Assembly (NCBI RefSeq): GCF_002149015.1
Contig: NZ_NGFO01000002.1
Location: forward strand, 186,001-250,000
Length of the DNA stretch: 64,000 bases
DNA from: Gordonia lacunae
GTDB taxonomy: Bacteria; Actinomycetota; Actinomycetes; Mycobacteriales; Mycobacteriaceae
Reading direction: 5' to 3'
Shown in pieces: positions 42,760 through 51,270 of this stretch. The position numbers and the translations under genes are program-made. Numbering within the stretch: the first letter of the stretch is position 1; each line of letters opens with the position of its first letter. The notes under the pieces are model-generated. The model was not told the DNA's origin. It saw only the letters and a program-made list of their open reading frames with translations, and did not search any database.

Positions 42760-42800
42760 CGTCGGGCGTGTCCTGTCTCTCAGATGTCGTCTACTGCGGT

Positions 42801-43322
42801 TCAGTTCCGCAGGTCGATCGACCCGGAATGCAGGCAGGCCTTGCCGGTACTGGTGTCGAACGCGGCTGCGAAACCACCGCTGCACCGGGCACCTTCGGGG
42901 CCGGCGTAGGCCTCGCCGCCCCAGCCACCGACCGCCACGGTGGTGCCGCCCCGGCGTGCCTGGGCGACGGACAGCGCGCTCGGTCCGGTCGTGACGGAGT
43001 AGGCGTTGCCCCGGCTGTTGGCACCGGCGAGGGCCGTCGAACCCGGTTGCAGGTTGTACGCCGCAGCGTTGCCGCCGTTGTCCGACACCGAGATCGCGGT
43101 ACCGCCGCCGCTGCGTTCATCGGCGGTCGCACGACTGCCGAGTCCGGCCTTCGCGCCGCATCCGCTCCGGCCCTCGACGCGCTCGACCTGATGACCATTC
43201 GACACCGAGCAGTGCGTCGACGCCGAGGAGACCCCTTCGCCCGACAGCCCGGCGAAACCGACACATCCGGCGAGCCCCGCCGCCAGGACCAGGCCGCGAA
43301 CGGCAAACTTCTTGATTCTCAA
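42801..43322 (-). CDS. Secreted protein, DUF6764-like
   Basis: A 173-residue exported protein with an N-terminal signal peptide (basic IKKFAVRG then VLAAGLAGCVGFAGLS). Cysteines near the start and end of the mature part (HCSVS, GCGAK, GARCSGG, KACLHS) suggest disulphides. The core has a Gly/Ala/Ser-rich pattern (AISVSDNGGNAAAYNLQPGS and YSVTTGPSALSVAQA). I recall this pattern as DUF6764. The start is taken as the TTG at 43322, preceded by GGAGG at 9 bases; no better ATG or GTG is in frame near that site. No function is known. Confidence 0.65.
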   Translation of the reverse strand: MRIKKFAVRGLVLAAGLAGCVGFAGLSGEGVSSASTHCSVSNGHQVERVEGRSGCGAKAGLGSRATADERSGGGTAISVSDNGGNAAAYNLQPGSTALAGANSRGNAYSVTTGPSALSVAQARRGGTTVAVGGWGGEAYAGPEGARCSGGFAAAFDTSTGKACLHSGSIDLRN

Positions 43323-43431
43323 CTGCTTTGGCCTCCATAGCTCGGGCGCCCGGTAAGGAACGCCCTCAGCGTACAGGGGCCGGTGCCGCGGAGGAGACGA
43401 TCGCCTCGTCACGTCCCGGTCACGATCGTCC

Positions 43432-43872
43432 TCAGGCCGCCGCGCGCTTCTCCACTTCGGCGGTCAGCCCCTTGCGGGCGGTGTCGACGGCCATCTTCTG
43501 CGCGCGCTTCACGATGAGTCCGGGCAGCTTGATCTTCAGCTCGACCGCGAGGTCGAACCGGACCCGGGCCCCCTTGTCGGTCTCGGTGACCGTGTACTTG
43601 CCGTGCTGCTCACTCAGCTGATTCGACTCGATGAGGTGCCATTCGCACGAGTTGCCGGTCCACTCGTAGGTGCACGTCTGTTCGTCGGAGATGCCCGCCG
43701 CGGTGACGACCATCCGCACCTTCTCGGGCGTGCCGTCGTCATAACTGGTCAGGATCTCGGCTTCCTTGTGCGGGCCCGACCACTCCGGCAGGGACTCGAT
43801 GTCCATGAGCACTTCCATCACCACCGAGACCGGGGCGGCGACGTCGAATTCGATGTTCGCTGAGACAGCCAT
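43432..43872 (-). CDS. SRPBCC (polyketide cyclase/START-like) protein
   Basis: A 146-residue helix-grip-fold protein. It begins VSANIEFDVAAPVSVVMEVL (strand 1 and the first helix), continues with the short aromatic segment LPEWSGPHKEAEIL, a strand-rich middle, and a long C-terminal helix (GLIVKRAQKMAVDTARKGLT) that covers the ligand cavity. Members bind lipids or polyketides or act in ubiquinone trafficking (COQ10-like). No catalytic motif is visible. The neighbour upstream on the same strand is the DUF4166 gene. Confidence 0.82.
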   Translation of the reverse strand: MAVSANIEFDVAAPVSVVMEVLMDIESLPEWSGPHKEAEILTSYDDGTPEKVRMVVTAAGISDEQTCTYEWTGNSCEWHLIESNQLSEQHGKYTVTETDKGARVRFDLAVELKIKLPGLIVKRAQKMAVDTARKGLTAEVEKRAAA

Positions 43873-43962
43873 GCGCAGAACCTACCGCGCGCCCGCGAGG
43901 CCGATGCAACGAACCGTCGACGACGTGTCGACACGCGACGGAGTCGTCCGGGTCGACCTCGA

Positions 43963-44640
43963 TCAGTTCTCGCGGTCGACCAGGTTGACCGGCCACGCCT
44001 CGTCGGGGATGTCGCGCAGCGAGCAGGCCTGGTCGACCGCGGTGAACCAGCCACGGAAATGCATGATCTCGCCGATGACCGGGTTGCGGACGGTCGCGTC
44101 GCATCGGAAACGATCCCGTTTCTCGTCCCACCCCTCGATGTACTTCATCTGAGCGGTGAACAGCCCCCGCATCCCGACCTTGGGGCCACGTCCGAGCCAG
44201 CGCATCGGCCCGCTCTCGAGCAGCAACTCGCCGGACCGCGTCACCGACGGCTCGATGGGGTACAGGAACTCCGGGCCGTCGCCGAAGTAGTCGACCAGGC
44301 CCGTTCGTCCGGCGACCAGCAACGAGTTCAGCTTGCGGGGGCCGGTCGTGTACTGGAAGTTCCGCAACACCGCGAGCGACTCCCGCCCGAGCTCGTCGGA
44401 GTAGCAGTAGTACCCCTGGGTGAACGGCACCATCCGGCTCGTCTTCGAGGGCAGCGCGTTGCGCTTGGCGTAATGCCACAGCGCGGGCGGCGGCAACGCC
44501 GAGGAGATGTACACCGACTCGTAGATACCGCTACAGATCTGGGCGACACCGGATGTCGAGTCGATGCCGTAGCGCCATGCGACGTTGGGATGCAGACGGT
44601 CGAAGTCCGAACCCAGCGCATGCCGGAAGACCGGCGTCAT
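43963..44640 (-). CDS. DUF4166-like protein
   Basis: A 225-residue protein beginning MTPVFRHALGSDFDRLHPNV, the phrase I associate with the DUF4166 family (often fused to SDR enzymes, here stand-alone). The body is rich in aromatic residues and strands (YCYSDELGRESLAVLRNFQY; RWLGRGPKVGMRGLFTAQMK). It has no signal peptide, transmembrane helix or obvious catalytic motif. The function is unknown; a lipid-like ligand is possible. Confidence 0.68.
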   Translation of the reverse strand: MTPVFRHALGSDFDRLHPNVAWRYGIDSTSGVAQICSGIYESVYISSALPPPALWHYAKRNALPSKTSRMVPFTQGYYCYSDELGRESLAVLRNFQYTTGPRKLNSLLVAGRTGLVDYFGDGPEFLYPIEPSVTRSGELLLESGPMRWLGRGPKVGMRGLFTAQMKYIEGWDEKRDRFRCDATVRNPVIGEIMHFRGWFTAVDQACSLRDIPDEAWPVNLVDREN

Positions 44641-44707
44641 GGCGTCATCCTCCCGAGTTCACCCAGCCATTCGAGCCGACGCCGACGATGAACAGGCGCA
44701 GGCCAGG

Positions 44708-44726
44708 CGTCACCGGCTCGGTGACG
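44708..44726 (-). terminator. Hairpin after the TetR gene
   Basis: A perfect 8-base stem, CGTCACCG-GCT-CGGTGACG, about 49 bases past the stop of the minus-strand TetR gene and before the DUF4166 gene. It is terminator-like without a T-run. Confidence 0.55.
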
Positions 44727-44774
44727 ACATGGTGAACCTACTAACGGAGCACACGCGTGTCCAACGTCTCAGTC

Positions 44775-45386
44775 CTATCGGAGCCGATCGACCGCGGCGT
44801 CACACAGGCTCGCCAGTTCGGCGATGACGCGGTCGAGGGGTTCGACGCTGCGCCGCGTCTGGCACAGTCCGACCGCTCCCTCGACCGCCGCGATGACGAG
44901 GTTGGCCAGCGAGTCGGCACGGTCGCTGTCGACGCCGTCGACCACCAGCCGTGCGGTGACCAGGTCGGCCCAGCGCTGCAGGATCTCGGCGGAGGCGTCC
45001 GCCACCGCGGGTTCGCTGCGACGGGCGAGTCCACCGGCGAGGACCGGACACCCGAACTGGAAGTCGGTGTTGACCAGCAGACGTCGCCACACCCCGCCGA
45101 TCTCGCGCACGGTGTCGGCCGGGGTCATCGTGGTCGGACGTCCGATGCGTTCGGCGATGAACTCGCCGGCGTAGCGGACCGCCTCGGTCATCAGCTGGGT
45201 CTTGCCGCCCGGGAAATGGTGGTAGATGGAACCGCGCGGCGCGGAACTCGCGGCGATCACGTCGCCGATGGACGTGGCCGCCACACCGTCGCGACCGATC
45301 AGGTCGGCCGCGTGCACGACCATGCGCTCACGTGGGCCCCGGTCGTCCGCACCGGTGATCACGGACTCGGCGGGATGTGACGCCAT
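44775..45386 (-). CDS. TetR-family regulator (LmrA/YxaF type)
   Basis: A 203-residue TetR regulator. The helix-turn-helix is at about 22-65 (VVHAADLIGRDGVAATSIGD and SSAPRGSIYHHFPGGKTQLM); GSIYHHFPGGKTQLM is typical of the LmrA/YxaF subfamily. The C-terminal domain ends ELASLCDAAVDRLR. The ATG at 45386 has GGAG at about 10 bases. It is divergent from a thioesterase gene (starts 147 bases apart), with repeated GTATGCA elements in between, and probably represses it. Confidence 0.85.
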   Translation of the reverse strand: MASHPAESVITGADDRGPRERMVVHAADLIGRDGVAATSIGDVIAASSAPRGSIYHHFPGGKTQLMTEAVRYAGEFIAERIGRPTTMTPADTVREIGGVWRRLLVNTDFQFGCPVLAGGLARRSEPAVADASAEILQRWADLVTARLVVDGVDSDRADSLANLVIAAVEGAVGLCQTRRSVEPLDRVIAELASLCDAAVDRLR

Positions 45387-45484
45387 GCAGCAACAACTCC
45401 TATGCCGACCCTCATATCTCTGATGTCCTGCGCCAGCATACAGAGCATCCGCCGAGGTCATCGGCGCCGAACGAAATCACCCGC

Positions 45485-45530
45485 AGTATGCACACCTTCA
45501 TAATTGTTGCGAAGTATGCAAGCATGCATA
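45485..45530. promoter_or_regulatory. Operator candidate between TetR and thioesterase genes
   Basis: GTATGCA occurs at about 45486 and 45514. The second copy is part of TATGC-AAGCAT-GCATA (45515-45530), an inverted repeat with 5-base arms ending 3 bases before the thioesterase ATG. The stretch is AT-rich. It is a likely binding site for the divergent TetR protein. Confidence 0.45.
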
Positions 45531-45533
45531 GTC

Positions 45534-45995
45534 ATGACGACCACCGACGCCCCGACCGACCCCACCGCCATGTCCGGACTCGAACTACTGCGCGCCTGGC
45601 AGGCCGACGGCGCAGGCTCCGACCGTCCGAGCATCGGCCGCCTCCTGGGCATGGTTCCCAAACAGATCGACGAGGGCGCGGTCACCTTCGCCGTGACCCC
45701 GCAGCCGGACTTCGCCAACCCCCTCGGCACCGTTCACGGCGGCATCTGCGCCACGCTGCTGGACTCGGTGATGGGGTGTGCCGTGCACACCACACTGCCC
45801 GCCGGCGTCGGCTACACGACGCTCGAGCTGAAGGTGAACTACATCCGCTCGGTCGCCGTCGACGCCGGAGAGCTGACCGGCGTGGGCACCGTCATCCACG
45901 CCGGCCGCACCACCGCGACCGCCGAGGGCAAGGTGTTCTCCGCCGACGGCAAGCTCGTGGCACACGGAACCACCACCTGCATCGTGTTCCGGTAG
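45534..45995 (+). CDS. PaaI-type hot-dog thioesterase
   Basis: A 153-residue hot-dog-fold acyl-CoA thioesterase of the PaaI/YbgC-like group. The active-site phrase NPLGTVHGGICATLLDSVMG (about 63-82) has the HGG turn and the acidic residue on the central helix. Strands follow in TLELKVNYIRSVAVDAGELT and ATAEGKVFSADGKLVAHG. It probably hydrolyses an aromatic or medium-chain acyl-CoA. The ATG at 45534 is preferred over the upstream in-frame ATG at 45504, which lies inside the operator region. It is controlled by the divergent TetR gene, as inferred from the layout. Confidence 0.86.
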   Translation: MTTTDAPTDPTAMSGLELLRAWQADGAGSDRPSIGRLLGMVPKQIDEGAVTFAVTPQPDFANPLGTVHGGICATLLDSVMGCAVHTTLPAGVGYTTLELKVNYIRSVAVDAGELTGVGTVIHAGRTTATAEGKVFSADGKLVAHGTTTCIVFR

Positions 45996-46013
45996 CCGGA
46001 TCTACGTCCGGCT
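45994..46013. terminator. Bidirectional hairpin between thioesterase and ureF
   Basis: AGCCGGA-TCTACG-TCCGGCT, a 7-base perfect stem starting in the thioesterase stop codon and ending 4 bases before the ureF stop. Its position between convergent genes suggests a shared terminator. Confidence 0.55.
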
Positions 46014-46016
46014 GCC

Positions 46017-46763
46017 TCAGCTCGCGAAGAGCCGAGGCGACATCTGTGCATGTCGCATGCCGAACAACTCGAGCGCGAAGCTGCTGGAGCTCAGGGCGTC
46101 GAGCGGAGTCCGCTCGACGTCCGCGGCAAGGTCGACGAGAGCGGGGGTCGCCGCGACCAGTGTCCGTTGTGCGCCCAGCGAACCGAGTCTGCCGAGACGT
46201 ACGCACGCGCTGAGCGCGGACGCCATCGACGAACGCAGCGTCCCCAGGGTCGCGGTGCGCCGGTCGACCCCGAGTCCCGCCTGGACCACGGCTTCGACGA
46301 CGGCCAGATTGCCGGGTGCCCTCGCCGACGACACCGCGCGAAGGTAATCCGCGCGAGCACAGTCCGGCACTTCGCAGTTCATCCCGACCCGACCTGCAGT
46401 GTCGGCGAGCTGACGCCCCGGCTTGAGCGACGCGTCTCGCGCGTTCTCCGAGGTCTTGTAGCTGAGCAACTCCCGATCGAGGGCCCTGAGCACCTCGAGA
46501 TCGTCGCTCGCCCACGCGTGGACGCCGACGACCGCATCGAGTGTTGCGACCGACGTCGCCACGTAATCTACGACGAGCTCGACGATCAGATCCGGCCCGG
46601 CGTCGGGAAACGCACGTAGCCAGCTCTCGATGCCGTTGCTGTGGACCAGACGGCCCGCCGGAAAAGCGCTGTCGTGCAGGTTCAGCCAGCCGACGATCGC
46701 CGCAGAGGAGTCGATCGCGGTCCGGCCATTCGCGCAGCAACTGGCGGCGGGCCGATCACCCAT
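46017..46763 (-). CDS. ureF: Urease accessory protein UreF
   Basis: A 248-residue all-helical GTPase-regulating accessory protein that, with UreD and UreG, forms the apo-urease activation complex in the cytosol. Family phrases are visible: NLHDSAFPAGRLVHSNGIES (about 25-44), DRELLSYKTSENARDASLKP and PRLFAS at the C-terminus. The ATG at 46763 overlaps the last 8 bases of ureE. It is the last gene of the urease operon. Confidence 0.85.
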   Translation of the reverse strand: MGDRPAASCCANGRTAIDSSAAIVGWLNLHDSAFPAGRLVHSNGIESWLRAFPDAGPDLIVELVVDYVATSVATLDAVVGVHAWASDDLEVLRALDRELLSYKTSENARDASLKPGRQLADTAGRVGMNCEVPDCARADYLRAVSSARAPGNLAVVEAVVQAGLGVDRRTATLGTLRSSMASALSACVRLGRLGSLGAQRTLVAATPALVDLAADVERTPLDALSSSSFALELFGMRHAQMSPRLFAS

Positions 46764-47277
46764 GGTGGTGATGATGGTGATGATCTGCCGACGTGTTCGA
46801 CCATCCGTGTGCGGCGAGCGGGACGTCGACCACCTCACCGTGGAGTCGCAGTGCGGCGAGGGTGTCCTGCGCGGTCGTCGCGCTCGTCATCAGCGGCGTC
46901 GTCACCCGGCGCGCCGAGACATCCAGCGGGGCATGCTGGTTGCCCAGGAGATAACCCAGCAACAGCATTCGCCGCGCACCATCGGGTCCGCCATTGGCAT
47001 CGAAGTCGACGACGATGGCGGGCTCGGCAGCACGACGTACCACGGTGATGGTCTCGCCGTCGTCGGCCAGGACCGCACCCTCGTCGAGAAATGAACCTCG
47101 TGGGAGGCGGAGCCGCACCGTCGACCCCGAGGCCGTCATGAGCATCTGTCGATGCTTACGCGCGTCCCCCCAACCGATCTCGACGAGGTCGACTCGACGT
47201 CCGAGGAACTCCTCATCGCATTCATGTCCCAGGAGGTGGGTCACTTCCAGTGCCGGCTCGATGGATTCGGTGGTCAT
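46756..47277 (-). CDS. ureE: Urease accessory protein UreE
   Basis: A 173-residue nickel metallochaperone delivering Ni2+ to the urease active site. The N-terminal peptide-binding domain contains GSTVRLRLPRGSFLDEGAVL; the C-terminal metal domain has LLLGYLLGNQHAPLDV, with the family histidine. The C-terminus is a seven-histidine tail (ADHHHHHHHG) typical of nickel-storing UreE. Its end overlaps the ureF start by 8 bases. It lies between ureD and ureF in the operon. Confidence 0.85.
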   Translation of the reverse strand: MTTESIEPALEVTHLLGHECDEEFLGRRVDLVEIGWGDARKHRQMLMTASGSTVRLRLPRGSFLDEGAVLADDGETITVVRRAAEPAIVVDFDANGGPDGARRMLLLGYLLGNQHAPLDVSARRVTTPLMTSATTAQDTLAALRLHGEVVDVPLAAHGWSNTSADHHHHHHHG

Positions 47278-47289
47278 GGGATGTTCCTC

Positions 47290-48132
47290 TCAGATCAGTC
47301 GCCTGGGGGGCGGTGCCAGGATCAACAGTTCGGACCGGATTGCTGCCAGACACTCGGCGAGCGCCTCATGCATCGCGGGTGCCCTCGTACCGAGCACGCG
47401 CACGATCAGCCCACTCTCGGCCTGCAGTGCGCTGATACCGCTGACGACATCCAACGCATCGAGGGCCGATCGCAGTGCATTCTGTAACGCACCGGTGCTT
47501 CTCGTGGGAGCTACCACCAGCAACGTGGCGCAGTAATCCGCGCCGATCAGCCGCCCCGGCAGCGAACCGGCGCCGTCGACCCGTCCTTCATGTCGACGGA
47601 ACCGAAGCGCGTCCCGCGCGACGACCTCACCGTCGACCCGCACCGTGGTCCGGCAGACGAGAGACCTGTATCGGAACCGCTCCCCACGGCCGATCCGCCC
47701 GGAAGCGAGCATCTCCCATCCGACGAAGAGCCCCGAACCCCGGACGTCGATCTCGGTGTCCTGAGCGAACCGGGAGTCGGCCTGCGGAATGATCTCGCGT
47801 GGCACGAACTCGACCACCGATCGATCCGCGACCCGGATCCGCTGGTGGTGGGTTGCCCCCGGTCCGTCGTGACCGTCGAACACCTGGGTCGCCGCCTGGG
47901 TCGTGAACAGGAGATGGCTGCCGGGGCCGGCGGCCACAGTCGTGTACAACGAGTCGTCGGCGAAGATCCCGCCGGACGGATTCTGTACGCACAGATAGGC
48001 GATCCGCGGGTCGACATCGACACACAGCGGTGTGGTGACCCGTTGCGGGTAGGCCTGCCGCAGATGCCGTACCCGTGTCCCGCCGCGAACATCCGCGACC
48101 ACATCGACATCGAGGACCCCCGGCTCGATCAT
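47290..48132 (-). CDS. ureD: Urease accessory protein UreD
   Basis: A 280-residue UreD/UreH-type scaffold that binds apo-urease and recruits UreF and UreG for nickel insertion. Typical phrases are [20 protein letters not shown] (about 52-71), TTQAATQVF and [20 protein letters not shown] (about 107-126). The ATG overlaps the end of ureG (ATGA), indicating coupled translation. It is all-beta, cytosolic, with no signal peptide. Confidence 0.87.
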   Translation of the reverse strand: MIEPGVLDVDVVADVRGGTRVRHLRQAYPQRVTTPLCVDVDPRIAYLCVQNPSGGIFADDSLYTTVAAGPGSHLLFTTQAATQVFDGHDGPGATHHQRIRVADRSVVEFVPREIIPQADSRFAQDTEIDVRGSGLFVGWEMLASGRIGRGERFRYRSLVCRTTVRVDGEVVARDALRFRRHEGRVDGAGSLPGRLIGADYCATLLVVAPTRSTGALQNALRSALDALDVVSGISALQAESGLIVRVLGTRAPAMHEALAECLAAIRSELLILAPPPRRLI

Positions 48133-48755
48133 GCCCTCGGTGGCGTGGGAAGCATTGCTCCCCTGACTATCTCGTCGGCGATCTCGGCGATCCCCACCTG
48201 ATGCCGTAGGTCGGTGAACAGTGTGGGTTTACTGGGCCTGGCAACCGAACAGTCGTGCCGCATGCGGTCCAGGTCGGCTCCGACCATCTCGGCGAGATCG
48301 ATCTTGTTGACCAGGAGCAGGTCAGCCTGCAGAAGGCCGATACCCTGCTTCCGCGGGATGTCGTCGCCGGCGGCTGTGTCGATGACGAAGATCCAATAGT
48401 CGACGAGGTCACTGCTGAACGTGGCAGCGAGGTTGTCTCCGCCGGACTCGATCAGCACCGCGTCGAGGCCTGGGTACGCAGCCGCCAGATCATCCACGGC
48501 GGCCAGATTGACCGAAGGGTCCTCGCGGATCGCGGTGTGCGGGCACGCGCCGGTCTCGACGGCTCTGACCCGCGCGGGGTCGATGACGCCGCTGCGTCGT
48601 ACGCGCTGGGCGTCCTCGTCGGTCACCAGGTCGTTGGTGATCACTGCGAGATCGACTCCGCGCTCGGCGAGGACGGGAACCAATGACTCGACCAGCCTGG
48701 TCTTGCCAGAGCCGACCGGTCCGCCGATTCCGATACGGATCGGATCCGAACTCAT
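48129..48755 (-). CDS. ureG: Urease accessory GTPase UreG
   Basis: A 208-residue SIMIBI-class GTPase supplying energy and nickel for urease maturation. The P-loop [11 protein letters not shown] is at about 11-21, metal-linked CPH in [14 protein letters not shown], switch [12 protein letters not shown], and the base-specificity motif LLVNKIDLA. It is 9 bases downstream of ureC, between ureC and ureD. UreG is unusually close to ureC here; the ureABCFGD order of mycobacteria has ureF first. Confidence 0.93.
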   Translation of the reverse strand: MSSDPIRIGIGGPVGSGKTRLVESLVPVLAERGVDLAVITNDLVTDEDAQRVRRSGVIDPARVRAVETGACPHTAIREDPSVNLAAVDDLAAAYPGLDAVLIESGGDNLAATFSSDLVDYWIFVIDTAAGDDIPRKQGIGLLQADLLLVNKIDLAEMVGADLDRMRHDCSVARPSKPTLFTDLRHQVGIAEIADEIVRGAMLPTPPRA

Positions 48756-48764
48756 GCTCTCCTC

Positions 48765-50477
48765 CTATTTGAGCGTGTACCGACGTCCGAGCGGAACGCT
48801 CGACATCGGTGTGCTCGTGCAGATCTCCCCGTTCACCACCACCCGGTAGGTGTCGGGTTCGATGGAGATCTCGGGCAGATGGTCGTTGTGGACGAAGTCC
48901 GCCTTGGTCAAGGCCCTCGACCCCGTGCAGCCGATCAGGGGGGTGTCGAGGCCCAGTCGCTCCCCGAGGCCCGAGTCGATGGCCGCGCGTGCGACGAAGT
49001 TGACCGACACGTCGGCCGGCGACTTGCCGAAGGCCGCCCACTGCGGGCGATACTTCAGCGGTTCGCAGGTCATGAGCGAGGCGTTTGACTCGCCCATCAC
49101 CGACCACGCCGGGAAGCCGCCTTTGAACACCACTTCTGGACGTATACCGAAGAACTTCGGCTCCCACAGCACGACGTCGGCAAGCTTGCCGGGCTCCAAC
49201 GATCCGACCTCGTGATCGATGCCGAACATCTTCGCCGGATTCAATGTCAGCTTGGCGACGTACCGCAATATGCGCTGATTGTCCGCGCCGGTGCCGACGT
49301 CGTCCGGCAACGGCCCGCGGGTGGCACGCATGTGCGAGGCGAGTTGCCATGTACGGGCGATGGTTTCGCCGATGCGGCCCATCCCCTGCGAATCCGAGCC
49401 GATCGCGGAGATCGCGCCCAGATCGTGCAGGACGTCCTCGGCGGCGATCGTTTCACGCCGGATACGCGACTCGGCGAAAGCCACGTCCTCCGGTATCCGC
49501 GCATTGAGGTGATGGCACACCATGACCATGTCGAGATGCTCGTCGAAGGTGTTGATCGTGTACGGGTTGGTCGGATTCGTGGACGACGGAAGGCAATTCG
49601 ACTCACCCACGACTCGCATGATGTCCGGGGCGTGCCCACCGCCCGCGCCTTCGGCGTGGTAGGTGTGGATCGTGCGGCCACCGATTGCGCGCATGGTGTC
49701 CTCATAGAAGCCCGACTCGTTCAGGGTGTCACTGTGGATCTGTACCTGTAGGTCGAGTTCGTCGCCCGCGTCGAGCGAGGCGCGGATCGATGCCGGCGTC
49801 GCCCCCCAGTCCTCGTGGATCTTGTATCCGATCGCACCGGCGAGTCCCTGCTCGATCAACGGTGCCGTGGATGCGGCGCTTCCGTTCGCGATGAAACCGA
49901 AGTTCATCGGGAACGCCTCTGCTGCCCGAAGCATCCTGGCCAGATTGTGTGGCCCCGAGGTGGTGATCCCCACCGTGACCGGACCCAGGCCGCCGCCGAC
50001 CATGGTGGTGATACCGCTCGAGATGGCTTCCTCGACCAGGCCGGCGCTGTCGAAGTGCACGTGGACGTCGATGGCACCCGCAGTCGCGATCATGCCCTCA
50101 CCCGAACGGATGTCGGTGCCTGCGCCGATCACCAGCGCCGGATCGACCCCGTCCATGGTAGCGGGGTTGCCGGACTTGCCGACGCCGGCAATGCGCCCGT
50201 CCTTGATCCCGATGTCGGCCTTACGAATTCCCAGCACGGCATCGATGATGAGGACGTTGGTGATCACGAAGTCCAGTGCGCCTTCGGCATTCGTGATCGC
50301 GTTGTGCACCGCCATGCCCTCGCGCATGGTCTTGCCGCCGCCGAACACCGACTCGTCGCCGTAGACGGTGGCGTCGAACTCCACCCGCGCCAGGAGTTCG
50401 GTGTCGGCCAGACGAACCCTGTCGCCCGTTGTCGGCCCGAACAGTTCCGCGTAGTGCTTACGCGTCAGTCTCTGCAC
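48765..50477 (-). CDS. ureC: Urease subunit alpha
   Basis: A 570-residue catalytic subunit hydrolysing urea to ammonia and carbamate at a two-nickel centre. All ligands are present: H139 and H141 (IDVHVHF), the carbamylated lysine K219 ([11 protein letters not shown]), H248 ([12 protein letters not shown]), H274 ([15 protein letters not shown]), the mobile-flap histidine H322 ([20 protein letters not shown]) and D362 ([14 protein letters not shown]). The GTG at 50477 follows AGGAGGGG and overlaps the last 20 bases of the fused ureAB gene. The length is typical (about 570). It is cytosolic and needs ureD-ureG below it for nickel loading. Confidence 0.96.
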   Translation of the reverse strand: MQRLTRKHYAELFGPTTGDRVRLADTELLARVEFDATVYGDESVFGGGKTMREGMAVHNAITNAEGALDFVITNVLIIDAVLGIRKADIGIKDGRIAGVGKSGNPATMDGVDPALVIGAGTDIRSGEGMIATAGAIDVHVHFDSAGLVEEAISSGITTMVGGGLGPVTVGITTSGPHNLARMLRAAEAFPMNFGFIANGSAASTAPLIEQGLAGAIGYKIHEDWGATPASIRASLDAGDELDLQVQIHSDTLNESGFYEDTMRAIGGRTIHTYHAEGAGGGHAPDIMRVVGESNCLPSSTNPTNPYTINTFDEHLDMVMVCHHLNARIPEDVAFAESRIRRETIAAEDVLHDLGAISAIGSDSQGMGRIGETIARTWQLASHMRATRGPLPDDVGTGADNQRILRYVAKLTLNPAKMFGIDHEVGSLEPGKLADVVLWEPKFFGIRPEVVFKGGFPAWSVMGESNASLMTCEPLKYRPQWAAFGKSPADVSVNFVARAAIDSGLGERLGLDTPLIGCTGSRALTKADFVHNDHLPEISIEPDTYRVVVNGEICTSTPMSSVPLGRRYTLK

Positions 50478-51228
50478 CGTCGTCCCCTCCTGAAGTGTTC
50501 TTCCCGGATACGTCTCCCGCGGACGTGTCCAAGAATCCCGCCGAGCGCAGGTCGCGAAACGTCGCGGCGGGCAGCGCAATATCGGTTGGACCGTTGGTCA
50601 TGCCGTTGAGGCCGGTGATGACGCGCTCGCCACCGAAGGCGACGAGTTCGACATCGTGCTCGGCCCCCGGCTCGAATCGGACAGCGGTACCCGACGGGAT
50701 GTCCAGACGCATGCCGAATGCCTCCCGTCGATCGAACAGCAGCGCCCGGTTGGCCTCGAAGAAGTGGAAGTGGGAACCGACCTGGACAGGTCGATCACCG
50801 GTGTTGACCACCGTGATCGCCGCGGTGTCCCGCCCGTCGTTGATCACGACGTCTTCGTCAGCGAGCAGATACTCCCCGGGCGTGTGCTCGTCACCGGCCA
50901 ATCGCGTTGGCGCGGTGTCAGTTCCCGGCCGGATGGGGTCGTGAACGGTGACGAGTTTCTGGCCGTCGTCGAAGAATCCCTCCACCTGCACCGACCCCAG
51001 AAGCTCTGCGACCCCCGGGGCCACGTCGTCATCGGTCAGGAGCGACGCACCGAGTGCCGCCGCCTCCGCGACGCTGGCCCCCCCACGGGCGGCTTCGGCC
51101 ACCTCGTCGGCGATGAGAGCACGCGCTTCCGGATAGGTCAGTCGCAGTCCGCGGGACCGGCGTCTGCGCGAGAGCTCAGCTGCGAGGAAAAGCAGCAGCC
51201 GGTCCTCGTCCTTCGGTGTGAGATGCAC
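50458..51228 (-). CDS. ureAB: Fused urease gamma/beta subunit (UreAB)
   Basis: A 256-residue fusion. Residues 1-100 match UreA ([59 protein letters not shown]). Residues 110-235 match UreB ([55 protein letters not shown]). The C-terminal ~20 residues ([20 protein letters not shown]) are an acidic extension. Fused gamma-beta subunits are known in Helicobacter (UreA) and some actinobacteria. Both parts are needed to form the trimeric holoenzyme with UreC, whose start lies inside this gene. Confidence 0.9.
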   Translation of the reverse strand: MHLTPKDEDRLLLFLAAELSRRRRSRGLRLTYPEARALIADEVAEAARGGASVAEAAALGASLLTDDDVAPGVAELLGSVQVEGFFDDGQKLVTVHDPIRPGTDTAPTRLAGDEHTPGEYLLADEDVVINDGRDTAAITVVNTGDRPVQVGSHFHFFEANRALLFDRREAFGMRLDIPSGTAVRFEPGAEHDVELVAFGGERVITGLNGMTNGPTDIALPAATFRDLRSAGFLDTSAGDVSGKNTSGGDDGAETDA

Positions 51229-51270
51229 GGGTGTTCCCTCTCAGATGGCCGACACGTCGGGGTTCGCAGG

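Noticed and set aside
50478..50579. Longer UreC start at 50579
   Set aside because: The extra residues are out-of-frame UreAB sequence; the GTG at 50477 has an AGGAGGGG ribosome-binding site and matches the family start.
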